A stretch of 64,000 nt of DNA from Shewanella colwelliana ATCC 39565 (GCF_000518705.1 NZ_JAEC01000004.1:156285-220284), one strand, 5' to 3'; positions 18,474 through 28,786 are shown, counted from the first letter of the stretch. The notes: generated by a model from the letters alone, not told the origin. Made by a program: numbers and translations.

Positions 18474-19517
18474 TTAATTATCTTGCCAAATCATCACTTG
18501 AGCTTCTTCGCCACTCTTGCGTGTCGCGCGATACATTCCTTCAGTATTGAAGGGGGTAGCAATATTGCCACGTTGATCGATTGCGATAACACCACCAGTG
18601 CCACCTGCAGTGATAAGCCGTTGATTAATCACTTCATCGGCCGCTTGAACAATCGACTTTTGTTGATACTTAACTTTAGCACAGATGTCACCTGCAACAT
18701 GGTAACGGATAAAGTACTCTCCGTGTCCCGTTGCCGATACAGCGCAAACACCATTCTCTGCATAAGTACCTGCACCAATGACGGGAGAATCACCGATCCG
18801 TCCAAAGCGCTTTGCCGTCATTCCACCAGTGGAGGTACCCGCGGCGAGGTTGCCGTGTTTATCTAACGCCACCGCACCTACGGTGCCAAATTTATAGTCT
18901 AAATCCATATAGTTGAGACTCGCCTGTTGCTCGAGGCCCGCTGTGTCGCCCTGCTCCGCAGCCTTAATTTTAGCTTTAGCGTCTAGCAACTGTTGATAGC
19001 GACTATCGGTATCGAAATGAGTGACAGGCACTAAACTAAAATTTTGTGTTAATGCAAACTCTTCTGCACCGCCACCAGACAACATCACGTGCGGAGACTT
19101 GTCCATCACTGCCCGAGCCAAATCGATGGGGTTTTTAATGTGCTTAACCCCAGCAACTGCGCCGGCATTCATGGAGTTTCCATCCATAATGGACGCGTCC
19201 ATCTCATGTGCACCATCAAACGTATACACAGCACCCAGCCCAGCATTAAACAGTGGGCTATTTTCTAATATGTTGATGGCTGCTGTCACAGCACTAAGGC
19301 TATCGCCGCCTTTTTCTAATACCTTATATCCTGCATCAATCGCTTGAGTCAGTTTTGCACGATAGGCGTTCTGCTGTTCTAACGTTAACTTAGCCTTAGA
19401 AATGGTGCCAGCACCACCATGGATCGCGATAGAAAAAGGCTGTTCTGCCGCGACGACACTGGGAGCGGCCAGGCTACTCAATAGTGAGATCAAAGCAAGG
19501 TAGTTAGTTTTCTTCAT
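18474..19517 (-). CDS. Exported isoaspartyl peptidase / L-asparaginase (Ntn hydrolase, T2)
   Basis: The 347-residue precursor has a signal peptide (MKKTNYLALISLLSSLAAP..AAEQ) followed by the full family fold: HGGAGT at the start, the autocleavage site GTVGAVALD with nucleophile Thr212, and GTSTGGM, RIGDSPVIGAGTYA and ATGHGE in the beta subunit. The proenzyme self-cleaves before the Thr and then hydrolyses isoaspartyl dipeptides and asparagine. The start is taken at 19517 because of the signal peptide, though no strong ribosome site precedes it. A TTG at 19574 in frame is the alternative. It is divergent from tamA, and the Dcu transporter is two genes away. Confidence 0.9.
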   Translation of the reverse strand: MKKTNYLALISLLSSLAAPSVVAAEQPFSIAIHGGAGTISKAKLTLEQQNAYRAKLTQAIDAGYKVLEKGGDSLSAVTAAINILENSPLFNAGLGAVYTFDGAHEMDASIMDGNSMNAGAVAGVKHIKNPIDLARAVMDKSPHVMLSGGGAEEFALTQNFSLVPVTHFDTDSRYQQLLDAKAKIKAAEQGDTAGLEQQASLNYMDLDYKFGTVGAVALDKHGNLAAGTSTGGMTAKRFGRIGDSPVIGAGTYAENGVCAVSATGHGEYFIRYHVAGDICAKVKYQQKSIVQAADEVINQRLITAGGTGGVIAIDQRGNIATPFNTEGMYRATRKSGEEAQVMIWQDN

Positions 19518-19657
19518 CGTTATTATTATCGCAGGTTGCCTTATAGATGGCTTCTTTGTACCTATAATCGCCAATAATTACAATCCTCATCTTGCTTGGG
19601 GCCAATAATCTGCGACAATAAAGGATAATAAAACTTTCAAATAGATAGAGCTTTTAC

Positions 19658-21505
19658 TTGCGATTATTTTCCGCACCAAAGTTGGCAATGCAGAGTTTGA
19701 TATTTAGCCTAGCTTTAGTCGCATATTCAGCTGCTGCAAACGACTGGTTAAATGTTGAAGTTGCCGGCGCCAATAACGCGTTGGCGCGTAATATCAATGC
19801 CCACTTAGGCACGCTGCCAACCTCTGATGTACAGCGTCGCGCTTTTGTGTTTAATGCTGAAGATAACATCAATGCGGCATTGCACTCTTTAGGCTACTAT
19901 CACGCCAATGTTAATCAACAACTCAGTAGCCCAGAAAAAGGCGTCTGGACACTTTCTATTACAGTCAAACCTGGAGAGCCTACGAAGCTGCAATGGGTTG
20001 ATATCCAACTCAGTGGTGAGATCCTACAAGATGCGGTGGTCAATCGGTGGCTTTTAGGGCTCAACGTCAAACCCGGAGACATACTTAATCACGGCGTTTA
20101 CGAAGAGATTAAAACTCAGCTGCTGACAATTGCTCTTGCACGAGGCTATTTTGATGGTAAGTACAGTGCCAATAGTATCGTCATCAACCGCGATCTCAAC
20201 ACGGCGCAAATCACACTCCATTATGACTCCGGCCCTCGTTACCACATAGGCCAAGTGACGTTTGAGGGAGATAGCTTAGTCGATGGATTTCTCGATCAGC
20301 TGATCCCATTTGAGCCACGTACCACTTACAGCACCAAAAAGCTGGGCGACCTTAATCGCGAGCTAATCAATACGGGTTACTTTACCAATATCAAGGTGCT
20401 ACCCCAACTTGACAAAATTGAGGGGCAAGCAGTTCCGATTAAAGTGGGCGTAACTGACCGCCCTAGCCACTCATTTGAGATAGGCGTAGGTGCCGAAATA
20501 GGCAACAGCTCTAACAGCGGAATTGAGCCTAGGCTGCGACTAACGTGGCGCACACCACAAGTGAATCAATATGGGCACTCGCAAGAAACCAGCCTTGAAT
20601 GGTCGCCAGATCGGCCTAAGTTTTTGACAACCTATACCATTCCATTGACTCACCCATTAGATGATCAGTTAAAGCTTCGTGTGGGTATCTTACGAGATAA
20701 ATATGGTGTCACCCAGGTGTATGACCCAAACAAACGCGATTACGTTAACACGGGCGAACTTGAGTCAACCAAAGCCACCGCGGGGGTGGTCCGTCAAAAG
20801 CGCTTCGATAATAATTGGTTGTTTACCTACTCCATTGACGGCATAAAAGAAGCCTACACGCAGCGAGACGTTGACTACAATACGCAGATGGTGCTCCTTG
20901 GTAGTAGCCTTTCTAAAACCCATCGCGGTGACAACTCTCTCGACCCTAAATCAGGTTTTTTCCAACATTACTCACTGGAATATGCCGATCCTAACTTAGG
21001 CTCAGATATTCGATTGACTCGATTACAAGCAAAGTTTAAGTGGATTGATACCTTTTTTGAAAAGCACCGCATAGTGTCACGACTCGACCTTGCCGCCAAT
21101 ATTGCCGCAGAATCAGATCTCGCCAATATTCCCCCCTCACTACGTTATTTTGCGGGCGGTGACCAAAGCATTCGTGGTTATAGCTACCAAGAGCTTGGCC
21201 CCTATATCGATTACACCAATAGCGAAGAACAGCTCGCTCGTATGGTGGTCGGTGGACGCTATCTAATGGTCGGTAGTTTGGAGTATCAATACTATGTTAC
21301 GCCAACTTGGCGTGTAGCCACCTTTGTTGATGCGGGTAATGCATTTGATGTTAACCAAATTGAACCTATTGTAGCTGTTGGTGGCGGTATTCATTGGATA
21401 TCGCCAATCGGTCCAATTAAGCTCGATCTCGGTGTTGGACTCAAAGAGACAGAGACTGTTGATCGCTCTTGGCGCATCCACCTCACCATGGGGGCAGAGC
21501 TATGA
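19658..21505 (+). CDS. tamA: Autotransporter assembly complex outer-membrane protein TamA
   Basis: The 615-residue Omp85 protein has a signal peptide (core SLIFSLALVAYSAAA), POTRA-type domains to about residue 265, and a 16-strand barrel. The barrel includes the loop-6 motif SIRGY in GGDQSIRGYSYQELGP. TamA works with inner-membrane-anchored TamB in envelope biogenesis, including autotransporter assembly and phospholipid transport. The frame opens with a TTG at 19658; an ATG at 19688 just before the hydrophobic core is the other possible start, and neither has a strong ribosome site. The gene overlaps tamB by ATGA. Confidence 0.93.
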   Translation: MRLFSAPKLAMQSLIFSLALVAYSAAANDWLNVEVAGANNALARNINAHLGTLPTSDVQRRAFVFNAEDNINAALHSLGYYHANVNQQLSSPEKGVWTLSITVKPGEPTKLQWVDIQLSGEILQDAVVNRWLLGLNVKPGDILNHGVYEEIKTQLLTIALARGYFDGKYSANSIVINRDLNTAQITLHYDSGPRYHIGQVTFEGDSLVDGFLDQLIPFEPRTTYSTKKLGDLNRELINTGYFTNIKVLPQLDKIEGQAVPIKVGVTDRPSHSFEIGVGAEIGNSSNSGIEPRLRLTWRTPQVNQYGHSQETSLEWSPDRPKFLTTYTIPLTHPLDDQLKLRVGILRDKYGVTQVYDPNKRDYVNTGELESTKATAGVVRQKRFDNNWLFTYSIDGIKEAYTQRDVDYNTQMVLLGSSLSKTHRGDNSLDPKSGFFQHYSLEYADPNLGSDIRLTRLQAKFKWIDTFFEKHRIVSRLDLAANIAAESDLANIPPSLRYFAGGDQSIRGYSYQELGPYIDYTNSEEQLARMVVGGRYLMVGSLEYQYYVTPTWRVATFVDAGNAFDVNQIEPIVAVGGGIHWISPIGPIKLDLGVGLKETETVDRSWRIHLTMGAEL

Positions 21506-24500
21506 GTCAACAGCCGATGCCAACTCCCCATGACGAGCTGACACCAACGGCCAAAGCGACCAAGCCTTGGTATCCTCGTTTGACAACATGGATAAAAAAT
21601 ACGCTTCGCGTCATCCTTTATCTGCCGTTACTACTATTGATCCTTATTGCCTTAATGCTGGGCACACCTTTTGGTACTCAAGTAGCGGTAATGCTCGCAG
21701 ACACCTTTGTCCCCAATCTGTCAGTCACCTATCAGTCAGGTCGTTTAAATAAACAACTAGAACTTGCTTATGGGCACTGGCATATGTCTGGGATTGACGT
21801 TGAAGTTGAAGGGTTAGCGATCAGCTGGCAACCGCTGTGCTTGATTCAAAAACAGCTGTGTGTGAATGCGTTAAATGCAAATAAAGTCATCGTCAACATC
21901 GACACTGACCTCATTGGTACCCAAGCTAATAACGCCACTGCTGAAAGCAAAGATAACGGCAATGAGAGCGAAATCAACCAAGGTATACCAAGTAATGGGC
22001 CAGACACGAATGAGACTTTAACCCTTCCCTTTGGCATTGTGCTGACACAAACTCAACTTAAGAATATCCAAGTGCGCGTTAATGAGATGCAGTTCAATGC
22101 CGCACATATAAAGGGCACTGCCAGTTGGTTAGAAACGGGGTTGCGGGTTAACCAGTTAAAGAGTAATGGCCTGTTCGTGTCGATACCATTGGCAACAGAC
22201 AAGGCAACGCCCGAGCAAAATCCCTCAGAACTTGATACCGAATGGCCTCTGGCAACCATGCCACAGGTAGCCATTCCTATGCCTATATTCATCGATGATG
22301 CTCGGTTAGCAGATAGCCAACTGCATCTTGGGACGCGCCAAGATACGTTTGTATCCATCAGCCTACAAGGCAGTTATGTGGGTTACTTAGTAACCGTTGA
22401 CAGCTTATCGGTTAGCCACGAATACGGCGATGTTAAACTTGATGGTAATATCAGTCTCAATAACCATTATCCAATGACTATTCACGCTGATGCAGACGTT
22501 AATAAAATTAATGAGATACCAGGGTTATCAGCCCAGCAGCTTGCACTAACCCTTAACGGCGACTTTAATCAATTACACCTAGACGCCATAGGTAAAGGCC
22601 AGAGTGACTTCACCTTACTTGGCAACATTAATTTATCCGATGCCAGCTTACCCTATCAGCTTAACTTAACCAGTAAACAGCTTAGTTGGCCATTGGATAG
22701 TCCCGAGTATTTAGCCAAACAACTTGTGTTGGATAGTAATGGGTCCCTTAAGCAGCAGCATGCATCATTGCAAGCAGAACTAAAGACGCCCTTTCATCCC
22801 TGGCTTACCCTCGACACCCAGCTGGAGCACCAAGATCATAGACTACAAATCGCTAAACTGGCTATCAATAGTGACATGGGCGACGCAAAAGTCAGCGGAA
22901 CATTTGATTTTGGTGACGCCATCGCCTGGAACGCAATTGTCGATACTGACAAGCTAAATCTCGAGCCACTATCACTCCCATTAGAGGAACCGCTGCCTAC
23001 GACATTGATAAGTGGTCACCTGAAAACTGATGGCCTAATTGACAAGAAAACCTGGCGGATAGGATTACAACAGGCCAATTTGACCGGATCAATTGATCAA
23101 TACCCCTTAACGGTAAAGGGAGGAATACGTTTAGACAATCAATGGCACCTTGATGCAGATAACTTGATTGTCGATGCCTTAGAGTCTCGCCTCGCGGTCA
23201 GCGGCAGCGTCACCGAGCAGTGGGCACTCAATGGTCAACTCACCGTTCCGGCACTGAGCTTTTGGTTACCTAATGCCACCGGTGCCATTGATGCCAAAAT
23301 CAATATCTCTGGAGAAAATGAGCATCCTGAAGTATCTATTAATGCTGAAACAATCGAACTATTGTTTGCCGATATCGCGGTAGAAAAAGCAACCTTGAAA
23401 GGGTTTTATCGTCCAATGGATGAGCATCAATTTGCCCTATCACTGAAGTCGTCGAATATGGCGTTAAATGATCTCTCCTTGTCCTCCATGACCTTGGGGG
23501 TAAAAGGCGATTTAAATAATCAAAAACTGGGGTTGCAAACCTTTGGTGATCTGCACTTGGTCACGTCAATTCGATCAACTTTTGATGAAAAAAAGCAATT
23601 GTTAAATGCTAACATTAGCCGACTAAATCTCGATTCAATTCTTGGGCCTTGGCAACTGGAACAACCTATTGATATTGTGTGGGATAATAAAAAGCTATCC
23701 GGTGCAATTTCGCCATTTTGTTGGCAACACCAACAAGGCAATTTATGCCTACAAGACGCTATCGAATTAAGCGAAAATGGCAGCACTGAAATGGCGTTCA
23801 ACGGCAATATTGGTACACTTTTAACACCCTTGCTGCCCCAAGATACCGTTTGGCAGGGATCAGCATTGTTAAAGTCATCTTTTAAATGGCAGCAAGGCAA
23901 AAAACCACAAGCTAAGCTCAATCTTGCTTTAGAACAAGGAACAGTGTCACTCAAAACCACCAAACAGCTTGTTGTCGCAAAATATAACTACCTAAACCTA
24001 GATGCCCAGTTAGATGAAGAACAATTGGCCATCGACACTCAGTTTGAATCCGAACGGTTTGCTAGCGTATCCAGCAAAATAACCATTGGTGTGACACCTG
24101 AGCACCACTTGGCTGGCAATATCGATGCCGCTAACATCAACCTCCATTCACTGTCTGATTTTATCCCGCAACTGGAAAACATACAGGGCATGATTTCCAG
24201 CGAATTAGCCTTATCTGGTTCATTGGCAGATCCTGATATCACAGGTGCAATCACACTCAAGGATGGACAACTACTTGCCGCCGCTAACCCCACACTGCTC
24301 GACCAAATCAACGCTACGGTGGCATTGTCAGGCCAAAAGGCAGAAATCTCGGGTAACTGGATTATGGGTCAAGGCAAAGCAGCGATTGGCGGCTTTTTAG
24401 ATTGGCAAAATGATGAATTAAACGGGCTGATTGAAATAGATGGTAAACAACTCGCTATCATTCAGCCACCAATGGCAATTTTAGATGTGTCACCGTCAGT

Positions 24501-25392
24501 GGCGGTAAAATTCGGCCCTAACAGGGTCAATATTAGCGGCCAAATCGATATACCTTCAGGCAGTATCAATATCGTGCAGTTACCAGAAGGAGGTGTAGCT
24601 GAATCCAGCGATGTAGTCTTTAAGGACAGTATTGCCAGTGAAGAGTTAGCCCGTCATCCAACCGCCATCACCAGCAATTTAATCATTAACGTTGGCGACA
24701 AATTAACCATTGATGGCATGGGCCTTAAAGGATTGCTGCAAGGTACATTAAATCTGCGCCAAGAAGCGTTAAAACCGCCGCTGCTCTATGGCGATATAAA
24801 GGTTGTCAACGGTACCTATAAGTTTATGGGGCAAACACTCGATATCAAAGCAGGTGAAGTTCAGTTTATCGGACCAATGGAGGTACCTAACCTTAATATC
24901 GAAGCCACCAGAGAGATCAAGGAAGATGATGTTATTGCCGGAGTCAGGGTTACTGGCACCCCACTAAAACCTGTAGTGAGCCTTTTCTCTTCACCCACTA
25001 AAGAACAAGCAGAGATCCTCTCCTATATTATTAAAGGTACTGGCTTTAATAGTAACAGTGAAGATCAAAATAGCGCATTGATGATGGGTGCAGCGTTAAC
25101 TTTGGGCAATCAATTAGGTGGCGGGACTGTCAATAACTTGAGTAATTCTGCCACTGGGATAATTGAAAAATTTGGTATTTCAAACGTCCAGTTAGATGCA
25201 AATGATGATGGTAAAGTCGCCATCAGTGGGTTTATAGGTGAAAACCTCATGGTGAAATATGGTGTCGGCGTATTCAATCCAGGGTATGAGATGACAGTTC
25301 GCTACTACTTGATGTCACAACTCTATTTAGAAAGTGTTTCAGGTACAGTGGAACAAACTTTAGATATCTATTATAGCTTCGATATTGATTAA
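21502..25392 (+). CDS. tamB: Translocation and assembly module protein TamB
   Basis: The 1296-residue protein has a proline/threonine-rich cytosolic head, one membrane segment near residues 34-55, a long beta-repeat AsmA-like periplasmic domain and the conserved TamB C-terminal domain (from about residue 930, including the LTIDGMGLKGLLQGTLN and GTYKFMGQ segments). It ends in a terminal beta-strand expected to contact TamA. TamB forms a hydrophobic groove bridging the two membranes and transports phospholipids. The start is placed at the ATGA overlap with tamA; a longer frame from 21469 would overlap tamA needlessly. Confidence 0.94.
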   Translation: MSQQPMPTPHDELTPTAKATKPWYPRLTTWIKNTLRVILYLPLLLLILIALMLGTPFGTQVAVMLADTFVPNLSVTYQSGRLNKQLELAYGHWHMSGIDVEVEGLAISWQPLCLIQKQLCVNALNANKVIVNIDTDLIGTQANNATAESKDNGNESEINQGIPSNGPDTNETLTLPFGIVLTQTQLKNIQVRVNEMQFNAAHIKGTASWLETGLRVNQLKSNGLFVSIPLATDKATPEQNPSELDTEWPLATMPQVAIPMPIFIDDARLADSQLHLGTRQDTFVSISLQGSYVGYLVTVDSLSVSHEYGDVKLDGNISLNNHYPMTIHADADVNKINEIPGLSAQQLALTLNGDFNQLHLDAIGKGQSDFTLLGNINLSDASLPYQLNLTSKQLSWPLDSPEYLAKQLVLDSNGSLKQQHASLQAELKTPFHPWLTLDTQLEHQDHRLQIAKLAINSDMGDAKVSGTFDFGDAIAWNAIVDTDKLNLEPLSLPLEEPLPTTLISGHLKTDGLIDKKTWRIGLQQANLTGSIDQYPLTVKGGIRLDNQWHLDADNLIVDALESRLAVSGSVTEQWALNGQLTVPALSFWLPNATGAIDAKINISGENEHPEVSINAETIELLFADIAVEKATLKGFYRPMDEHQFALSLKSSNMALNDLSLSSMTLGVKGDLNNQKLGLQTFGDLHLVTSIRSTFDEKKQLLNANISRLNLDSILGPWQLEQPIDIVWDNKKLSGAISPFCWQHQQGNLCLQDAIELSENGSTEMAFNGNIGTLLTPLLPQDTVWQGSALLKSSFKWQQGKKPQAKLNLALEQGTVSLKTTKQLVVAKYNYLNLDAQLDEEQLAIDTQFESERFASVSSKITIGVTPEHHLAGNIDAANINLHSLSDFIPQLENIQGMISSELALSGSLADPDITGAITLKDGQLLAAANPTLLDQINATVALSGQKAEISGNWIMGQGKAAIGGFLDWQNDELNGLIEIDGKQLAIIQPPMAILDVSPSVAVKFGPNRVNISGQIDIPSGSINIVQLPEGGVAESSDVVFKDSIASEELARHPTAITSNLIINVGDKLTIDGMGLKGLLQGTLNLRQEALKPPLLYGDIKVVNGTYKFMGQTLDIKAGEVQFIGPMEVPNLNIEATREIKEDDVIAGVRVTGTPLKPVVSLFSSPTKEQAEILSYIIKGTGFNSNSEDQNSALMMGAALTLGNQLGGGTVNNLSNSATGIIEKFGISNVQLDANDDGKVAISGFIGENLMVKYGVGVFNPGYEMTVRYYLMSQLYLESVSGTVEQTLDIYYSFDID

Positions 25393-25403
25393 CTCTCATC
25401 CAC

Positions 25404-25433
25404 AAAAAAGCCGCTTAATTAAGCGGCTTTTTT
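25404..25433. terminator. Bidirectional terminator between tamB and fadR
   Basis: A 30-base perfect palindrome (A6-GCCGCTTAA and its complement) gives T6 runs on both strands, serving both convergent genes. Confidence 0.93.
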
Positions 25434-25446
25434 ACCATCATAGCTA

Positions 25447-26202
25447 TTACACGCTTTCGGCTGTTTGCATTAAATTAGCTTTATAACGCTGCCAAACTTT
25501 ACCGCTGTTAATGCCATAACTGCGCATTAATACCGGTACATCGTTATGATTCTGGGTTTTAGCCAGTGCTTCTAGCGCTTGATAAAAATCGAGTGCAAGC
25601 TCCCTAGCCTTATCGATAGCGAAATACTCTTCACCCACGCGGCTATATAAGCCTTTGAAACCATTTAAAATCAGTACATACAGTGGGTTACCTGAATGGA
25701 AAGCCAATGTGTGGTGTAGCTGATAGTCAAATTCAATATAAGCTTTGGCATCATCTTTTAAACTGGCTAACTGCGAAAGCGCTTCAAGCACTTTATCGGG
25801 GTTATAGCGAACCGCCCCCTTAAAATAGATGGCGCTGATATTGGTTCGTGCAGAGAGAAGTTGCTCCAATAAAACTGGTTCACCTGCAGGATTAAGATCT
25901 GCAATGGTTTCTAATACATTGAGACCAGAGGTTTCCCAAATATCGTTAACCCTAGTTGGTTTACCATGTTGAATAGTGAGCCAACCATCACGCGCAAGAC
26001 GCTGCAAAACTTCACGAAGAGTGGTACGTGTCACACCGATAAGCTCAGAGAGTTCACGCTCTGCAGGTAAGATTGAGCCGGGTGGAAATTTCCCCTCCCA
26101 AATTGAACGCACAATGTACTTCTCAGCAAAGCTCGCTGGGCCTTTTGCTTCAATAATATCTTTGTCTTTGGGCTTAGAAGGTGCTTGGGGGACAGTTGTC
26201 AT
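25447..26202 (-). CDS. fadR: Fatty acid metabolism regulator FadR (GntR family)
   Basis: The 251-residue protein has an N-terminal winged helix (AEKYIVRSIW..LPAERELSELIGVTRTTLREVLQRL) matching FadR almost exactly, and a C-terminal acyl-CoA-binding helical domain. FadR represses beta-oxidation genes and activates fabA/fabB-type genes; long-chain acyl-CoA releases it from DNA. It carries about a dozen extra N-terminal residues (PQAPSKPKDKD) compared with E. coli FadR. Divergent nhaB and nearby dsbB repeat the E. coli arrangement. A FadR-like site lies 38 bases upstream, so autoregulation is possible. Confidence 0.95.
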   Translation of the reverse strand: MTTVPQAPSKPKDKDIIEAKGPASFAEKYIVRSIWEGKFPPGSILPAERELSELIGVTRTTLREVLQRLARDGWLTIQHGKPTRVNDIWETSGLNVLETIADLNPAGEPVLLEQLLSARTNISAIYFKGAVRYNPDKVLEALSQLASLKDDAKAYIEFDYQLHHTLAFHSGNPLYVLILNGFKGLYSRVGEEYFAIDKARELALDFYQALEALAKTQNHNDVPVLMRSYGINSGKVWQRYKANLMQTAESV

Positions 26203-26239
26203 CAGGCCACTATTCCAAATTAATGAGAGTTATGTTGTG

Positions 26240-26256
26240 CACTGATCATACCAGAG
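26240..26256. promoter_or_regulatory. Candidate FadR operator in the fadR/nhaB intergenic region
   Basis: CACTGATCATACCAGAG shares 11 of 16 defined positions with the palindromic FadR consensus AACTGGTCNGACCAGTT, including the core halves CTG.TC and ACCAG. It is 38-54 bases upstream of fadR and could mediate autoregulation. This is a weaker match than the one at 6233-6249. Confidence 0.45.
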
Positions 26257-26500
26257 CGACGAAAAATGGAAACCTAATCTGTTACATTCCTCGTTTAGAT
26301 CAAAGATTAGGATCGCAATACGGTTAAAAATGAGCGCAACATCAATATCTATGACACAGATGTTGCAGTAAACATCAGTTTTTATACATTAGATCACACA
26401 AAGGTATTAAATTAATTGAATCATTAAGCTACACTGAACCAAACAGCGAACTGTTCGTTAACTTTCTATCAAAAAATAATTATACATTTGAGAGGGTGCC

Positions 26501-28096
26501 ATGCCTGTGACCATGAGTCAGGCGTTTATTGATAACTTCTTAGGAAATTCTCCTAAGTGGTTCAAAATCGCAATTTTAACATTTCTAGTGATCAACCCAA
26601 TTGTTTTCTATATTGACCCATTTGTAGCAGGATGGTTGTTGGTTATTGAATTCATTTTTACCTTAGCTATGGCATTAAAATGCTACCCGCTACAACCTGG
26701 TGGCTTGCTCGCCATTGAGGCTGTATTTATTGGGATGACATCGCCCAGCCAAGTATTACATGAGATTGAAGCCAACTTAGAAGTTTTACTACTGCTGATC
26801 TTTATGGTGGCAGGTATCTACTTCATGAAACAGCTATTGCTGTTTGTCTTCACTAAGATGATCACCAAGATACGCTCGAAAGTGGTTGTGTCCTTGATGT
26901 TCTGTGTCGCATCTGCGTTCCTATCTGCTTTCCTCGATGCGCTAACCGTAATTGCAGTTATCATTGCAGTAGCGGTTGGTTTTTACTCTATTTATCATAA
27001 AGTTGCATCAGGAAAGAACTTTTCAGATGATCACGACCACACCTCAGACTCACATGGTGAAGGACACTCTCTTTGTGAAGATGAGCTAGAAGCATTTCGT
27101 GGTTTTTTGCGTAACCTATTAATGCACGCTGGTGTCGGTACTGCACTGGGTGGTGTTTGTACCATGGTCGGTGAACCACAAAACTTGATTATTGCCGCCC
27201 AAGCCAACTGGCAATTTGCTGAATTTGCGCTGCGTATGGGCCCAGTAACCATACCTGTATTTTTTGCCGGCGTAGCCACCTGCTTCTTGGTAGAAAAATT
27301 CAAAGTCTTTGGCTATGGTCGTCAACTACCAGAAGCGGTACATAAGATTTTATCTGATTATGCGTCATATGAAGATGTACGCCGCACCAAGCACGATAAG
27401 ATGAAGCTGTTAATTCAAGCGCTAGTCGGTGTTTGGTTAATCGTCGGACTCGCGTTCCATTTGGCATCTGTGGGTCTTATTGGTCTATCGGTGATCATTA
27501 TTACTACAGCTTTCAATGGTGTCACCAATGAACACGCCTTAGGTAAAGCATTTGAAGAAGCCCTGCCGTTCACGGCTCTGTTGGCCGTTTTCTTTGCCAT
27601 TGTAGGCGTGATTATTGATCAGCAGCTTTTTGCACCAGTCATTCAGTGGGCATTGAGCTATGAAGGTAATACACAGTTAGTGATTTTCTATATTGCTAAC
27701 GGCTTGTTATCTATGGTTAGTGACAACGTATTTGTTGGTACGGTCTACATTAATGAAGTGAAAGCAGCACTGTTAGATGGTCAGATCACTCGCGATCAGT
27801 TCGACTTACTTGCCGTTGCGATTAACACTGGTACTAACCTACCCTCAGTCGCCACGCCAAACGGACAAGCGGCATTCCTATTCTTACTCACCTCGGCTAT
27901 AGCACCATTAATTAGGCTATCTTATGGGCGTATGGTATGGATGGCATTGCCATACACTATCGTGTTATCCATCGTTGGTGTTCTGACCATTGAGACTGGC
28001 TTCTTGAGTGACATGACACAGTATTTCTATGACTCTCATATGTTAATCCACCACTCTGCAGCGGAAGCTGCTGGTGCTGCCGCATCGGGTCATTAA
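26501..28096 (+). CDS. nhaB: Na+/H+ antiporter NhaB
   Basis: The 531-residue inner-membrane protein has about 12 hydrophobic segments. Family signatures include [44 protein letters not shown] and [13 protein letters not shown]. It extrudes sodium in exchange for protons, supporting sodium and pH homeostasis. A His/Asp-rich loop ([14 protein letters not shown]) occurs in the cytosolic part. The ATG at 26501 has GAGAGG upstream. It is divergent from fadR with 298 bases between them. Confidence 0.95.
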   Translation: MPVTMSQAFIDNFLGNSPKWFKIAILTFLVINPIVFYIDPFVAGWLLVIEFIFTLAMALKCYPLQPGGLLAIEAVFIGMTSPSQVLHEIEANLEVLLLLIFMVAGIYFMKQLLLFVFTKMITKIRSKVVVSLMFCVASAFLSAFLDALTVIAVIIAVAVGFYSIYHKVASGKNFSDDHDHTSDSHGEGHSLCEDELEAFRGFLRNLLMHAGVGTALGGVCTMVGEPQNLIIAAQANWQFAEFALRMGPVTIPVFFAGVATCFLVEKFKVFGYGRQLPEAVHKILSDYASYEDVRRTKHDKMKLLIQALVGVWLIVGLAFHLASVGLIGLSVIIITTAFNGVTNEHALGKAFEEALPFTALLAVFFAIVGVIIDQQLFAPVIQWALSYEGNTQLVIFYIANGLLSMVSDNVFVGTVYINEVKAALLDGQITRDQFDLLAVAINTGTNLPSVATPNGQAAFLFLLTSAIAPLIRLSYGRMVWMALPYTIVLSIVGVLTIETGFLSDMTQYFYDSHMLIHHSAAEAAGAAASGH

Positions 28097-28136
28097 TTTG
28101 TTGATTGACTGAACTATTGTAGTTTCGTAAAGTCTT

Positions 28137-28169
28137 AAAAACGCCTCTAGTAGTTAGAGGCGTTTTTTT
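28137..28169 (+). terminator. Terminator between nhaB and dsbB
   Basis: Stem ACGCCTCTA/TAGAGGCGT, extended by A4/T4 pairs, around GTAGT, ends in T7. The last T is only three bases before the dsbB ribosome site AGGAGA. Confidence 0.88.
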
Positions 28170-28183
28170 ATAGGAGAATCTTT

Positions 28184-28717
28184 TTGAGCGCATTAACCCG
28201 ATTCGCACAATCTCGCCTAGCCTGGCTTATCCTGTTTGCCAGTGCATTGACGTTAGAGCTGTGTGCCCTTTTCTTTCAATACGTCATGAAGTTAGACCCT
28301 TGTGTCATGTGTATCTACCAGCGTGTTGCTGTAATGGGTATATTAGGAGCGGGCCTTATCGGCATGCTGGGGTATGCTAATCGCTTATTTAGGTTTGCAG
28401 GTATTTTGTTATGGGGTATTAGCGCCTCATGGGGACTACAGATAGCGCTTGAATTGGTGGAGATGCAAACCAATCCATCACCATTCTCCACTTGCTCTTT
28501 CCTGCCAGAATTCCCTAGCTGGATGCCACTACACGAGTGGCTGCCATCGGTATTCATGCCGACAGGTATGTGCAGTGATGTACCTTGGGAGATGTTCGGT
28601 GTCACGATGGGACAATGGATGGTGGTCGCCTTTACCGGTTACCTGCTCGCCCTAGCTTTATTTATTCTGCCTGCTTTATCGGTCACAAAGGCAAAAAGAG
28701 TTAAACAAATGCTATGA
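28184..28717 (+). CDS. dsbB: Disulfide bond formation protein DsbB
   Basis: This 177-residue, four-helix inner-membrane protein has the first redox pair CVMC at residues 40-43 and the second pair in the STCSF..TGMCSD periplasmic loop, matching E. coli Cys41/44 and Cys104/130. The QR of CIYQRV is the conserved quinone-site Arg region. DsbB reoxidises DsbA by passing electrons to quinone. Start codon TTG at 28184 is supported by AGGAGA six bases upstream and by the normal N-terminus. It lies right behind a terminator that follows nhaB. Confidence 0.95.
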   Translation: MSALTRFAQSRLAWLILFASALTLELCALFFQYVMKLDPCVMCIYQRVAVMGILGAGLIGMLGYANRLFRFAGILLWGISASWGLQIALELVEMQTNPSPFSTCSFLPEFPSWMPLHEWLPSVFMPTGMCSDVPWEMFGVTMGQWMVVAFTGYLLALALFILPALSVTKAKRVKQML

Positions 28718-28737
28718 CATGAGCAGATAACTCTCAA

Positions 28738-28765
28738 CAAAAAACGCCCAACTGGGCGTTTTTTG
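28738..28765. terminator. Bidirectional terminator between dsbB and ycgN
   Basis: Perfect 12-bp stem CAAAAAACGCCC/GGGCGTTTTTTG around AACT, with T6 on both strands. Confidence 0.93.
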
Positions 28766-28786
28766 TTTCCAATGTTCAAGACCTTG

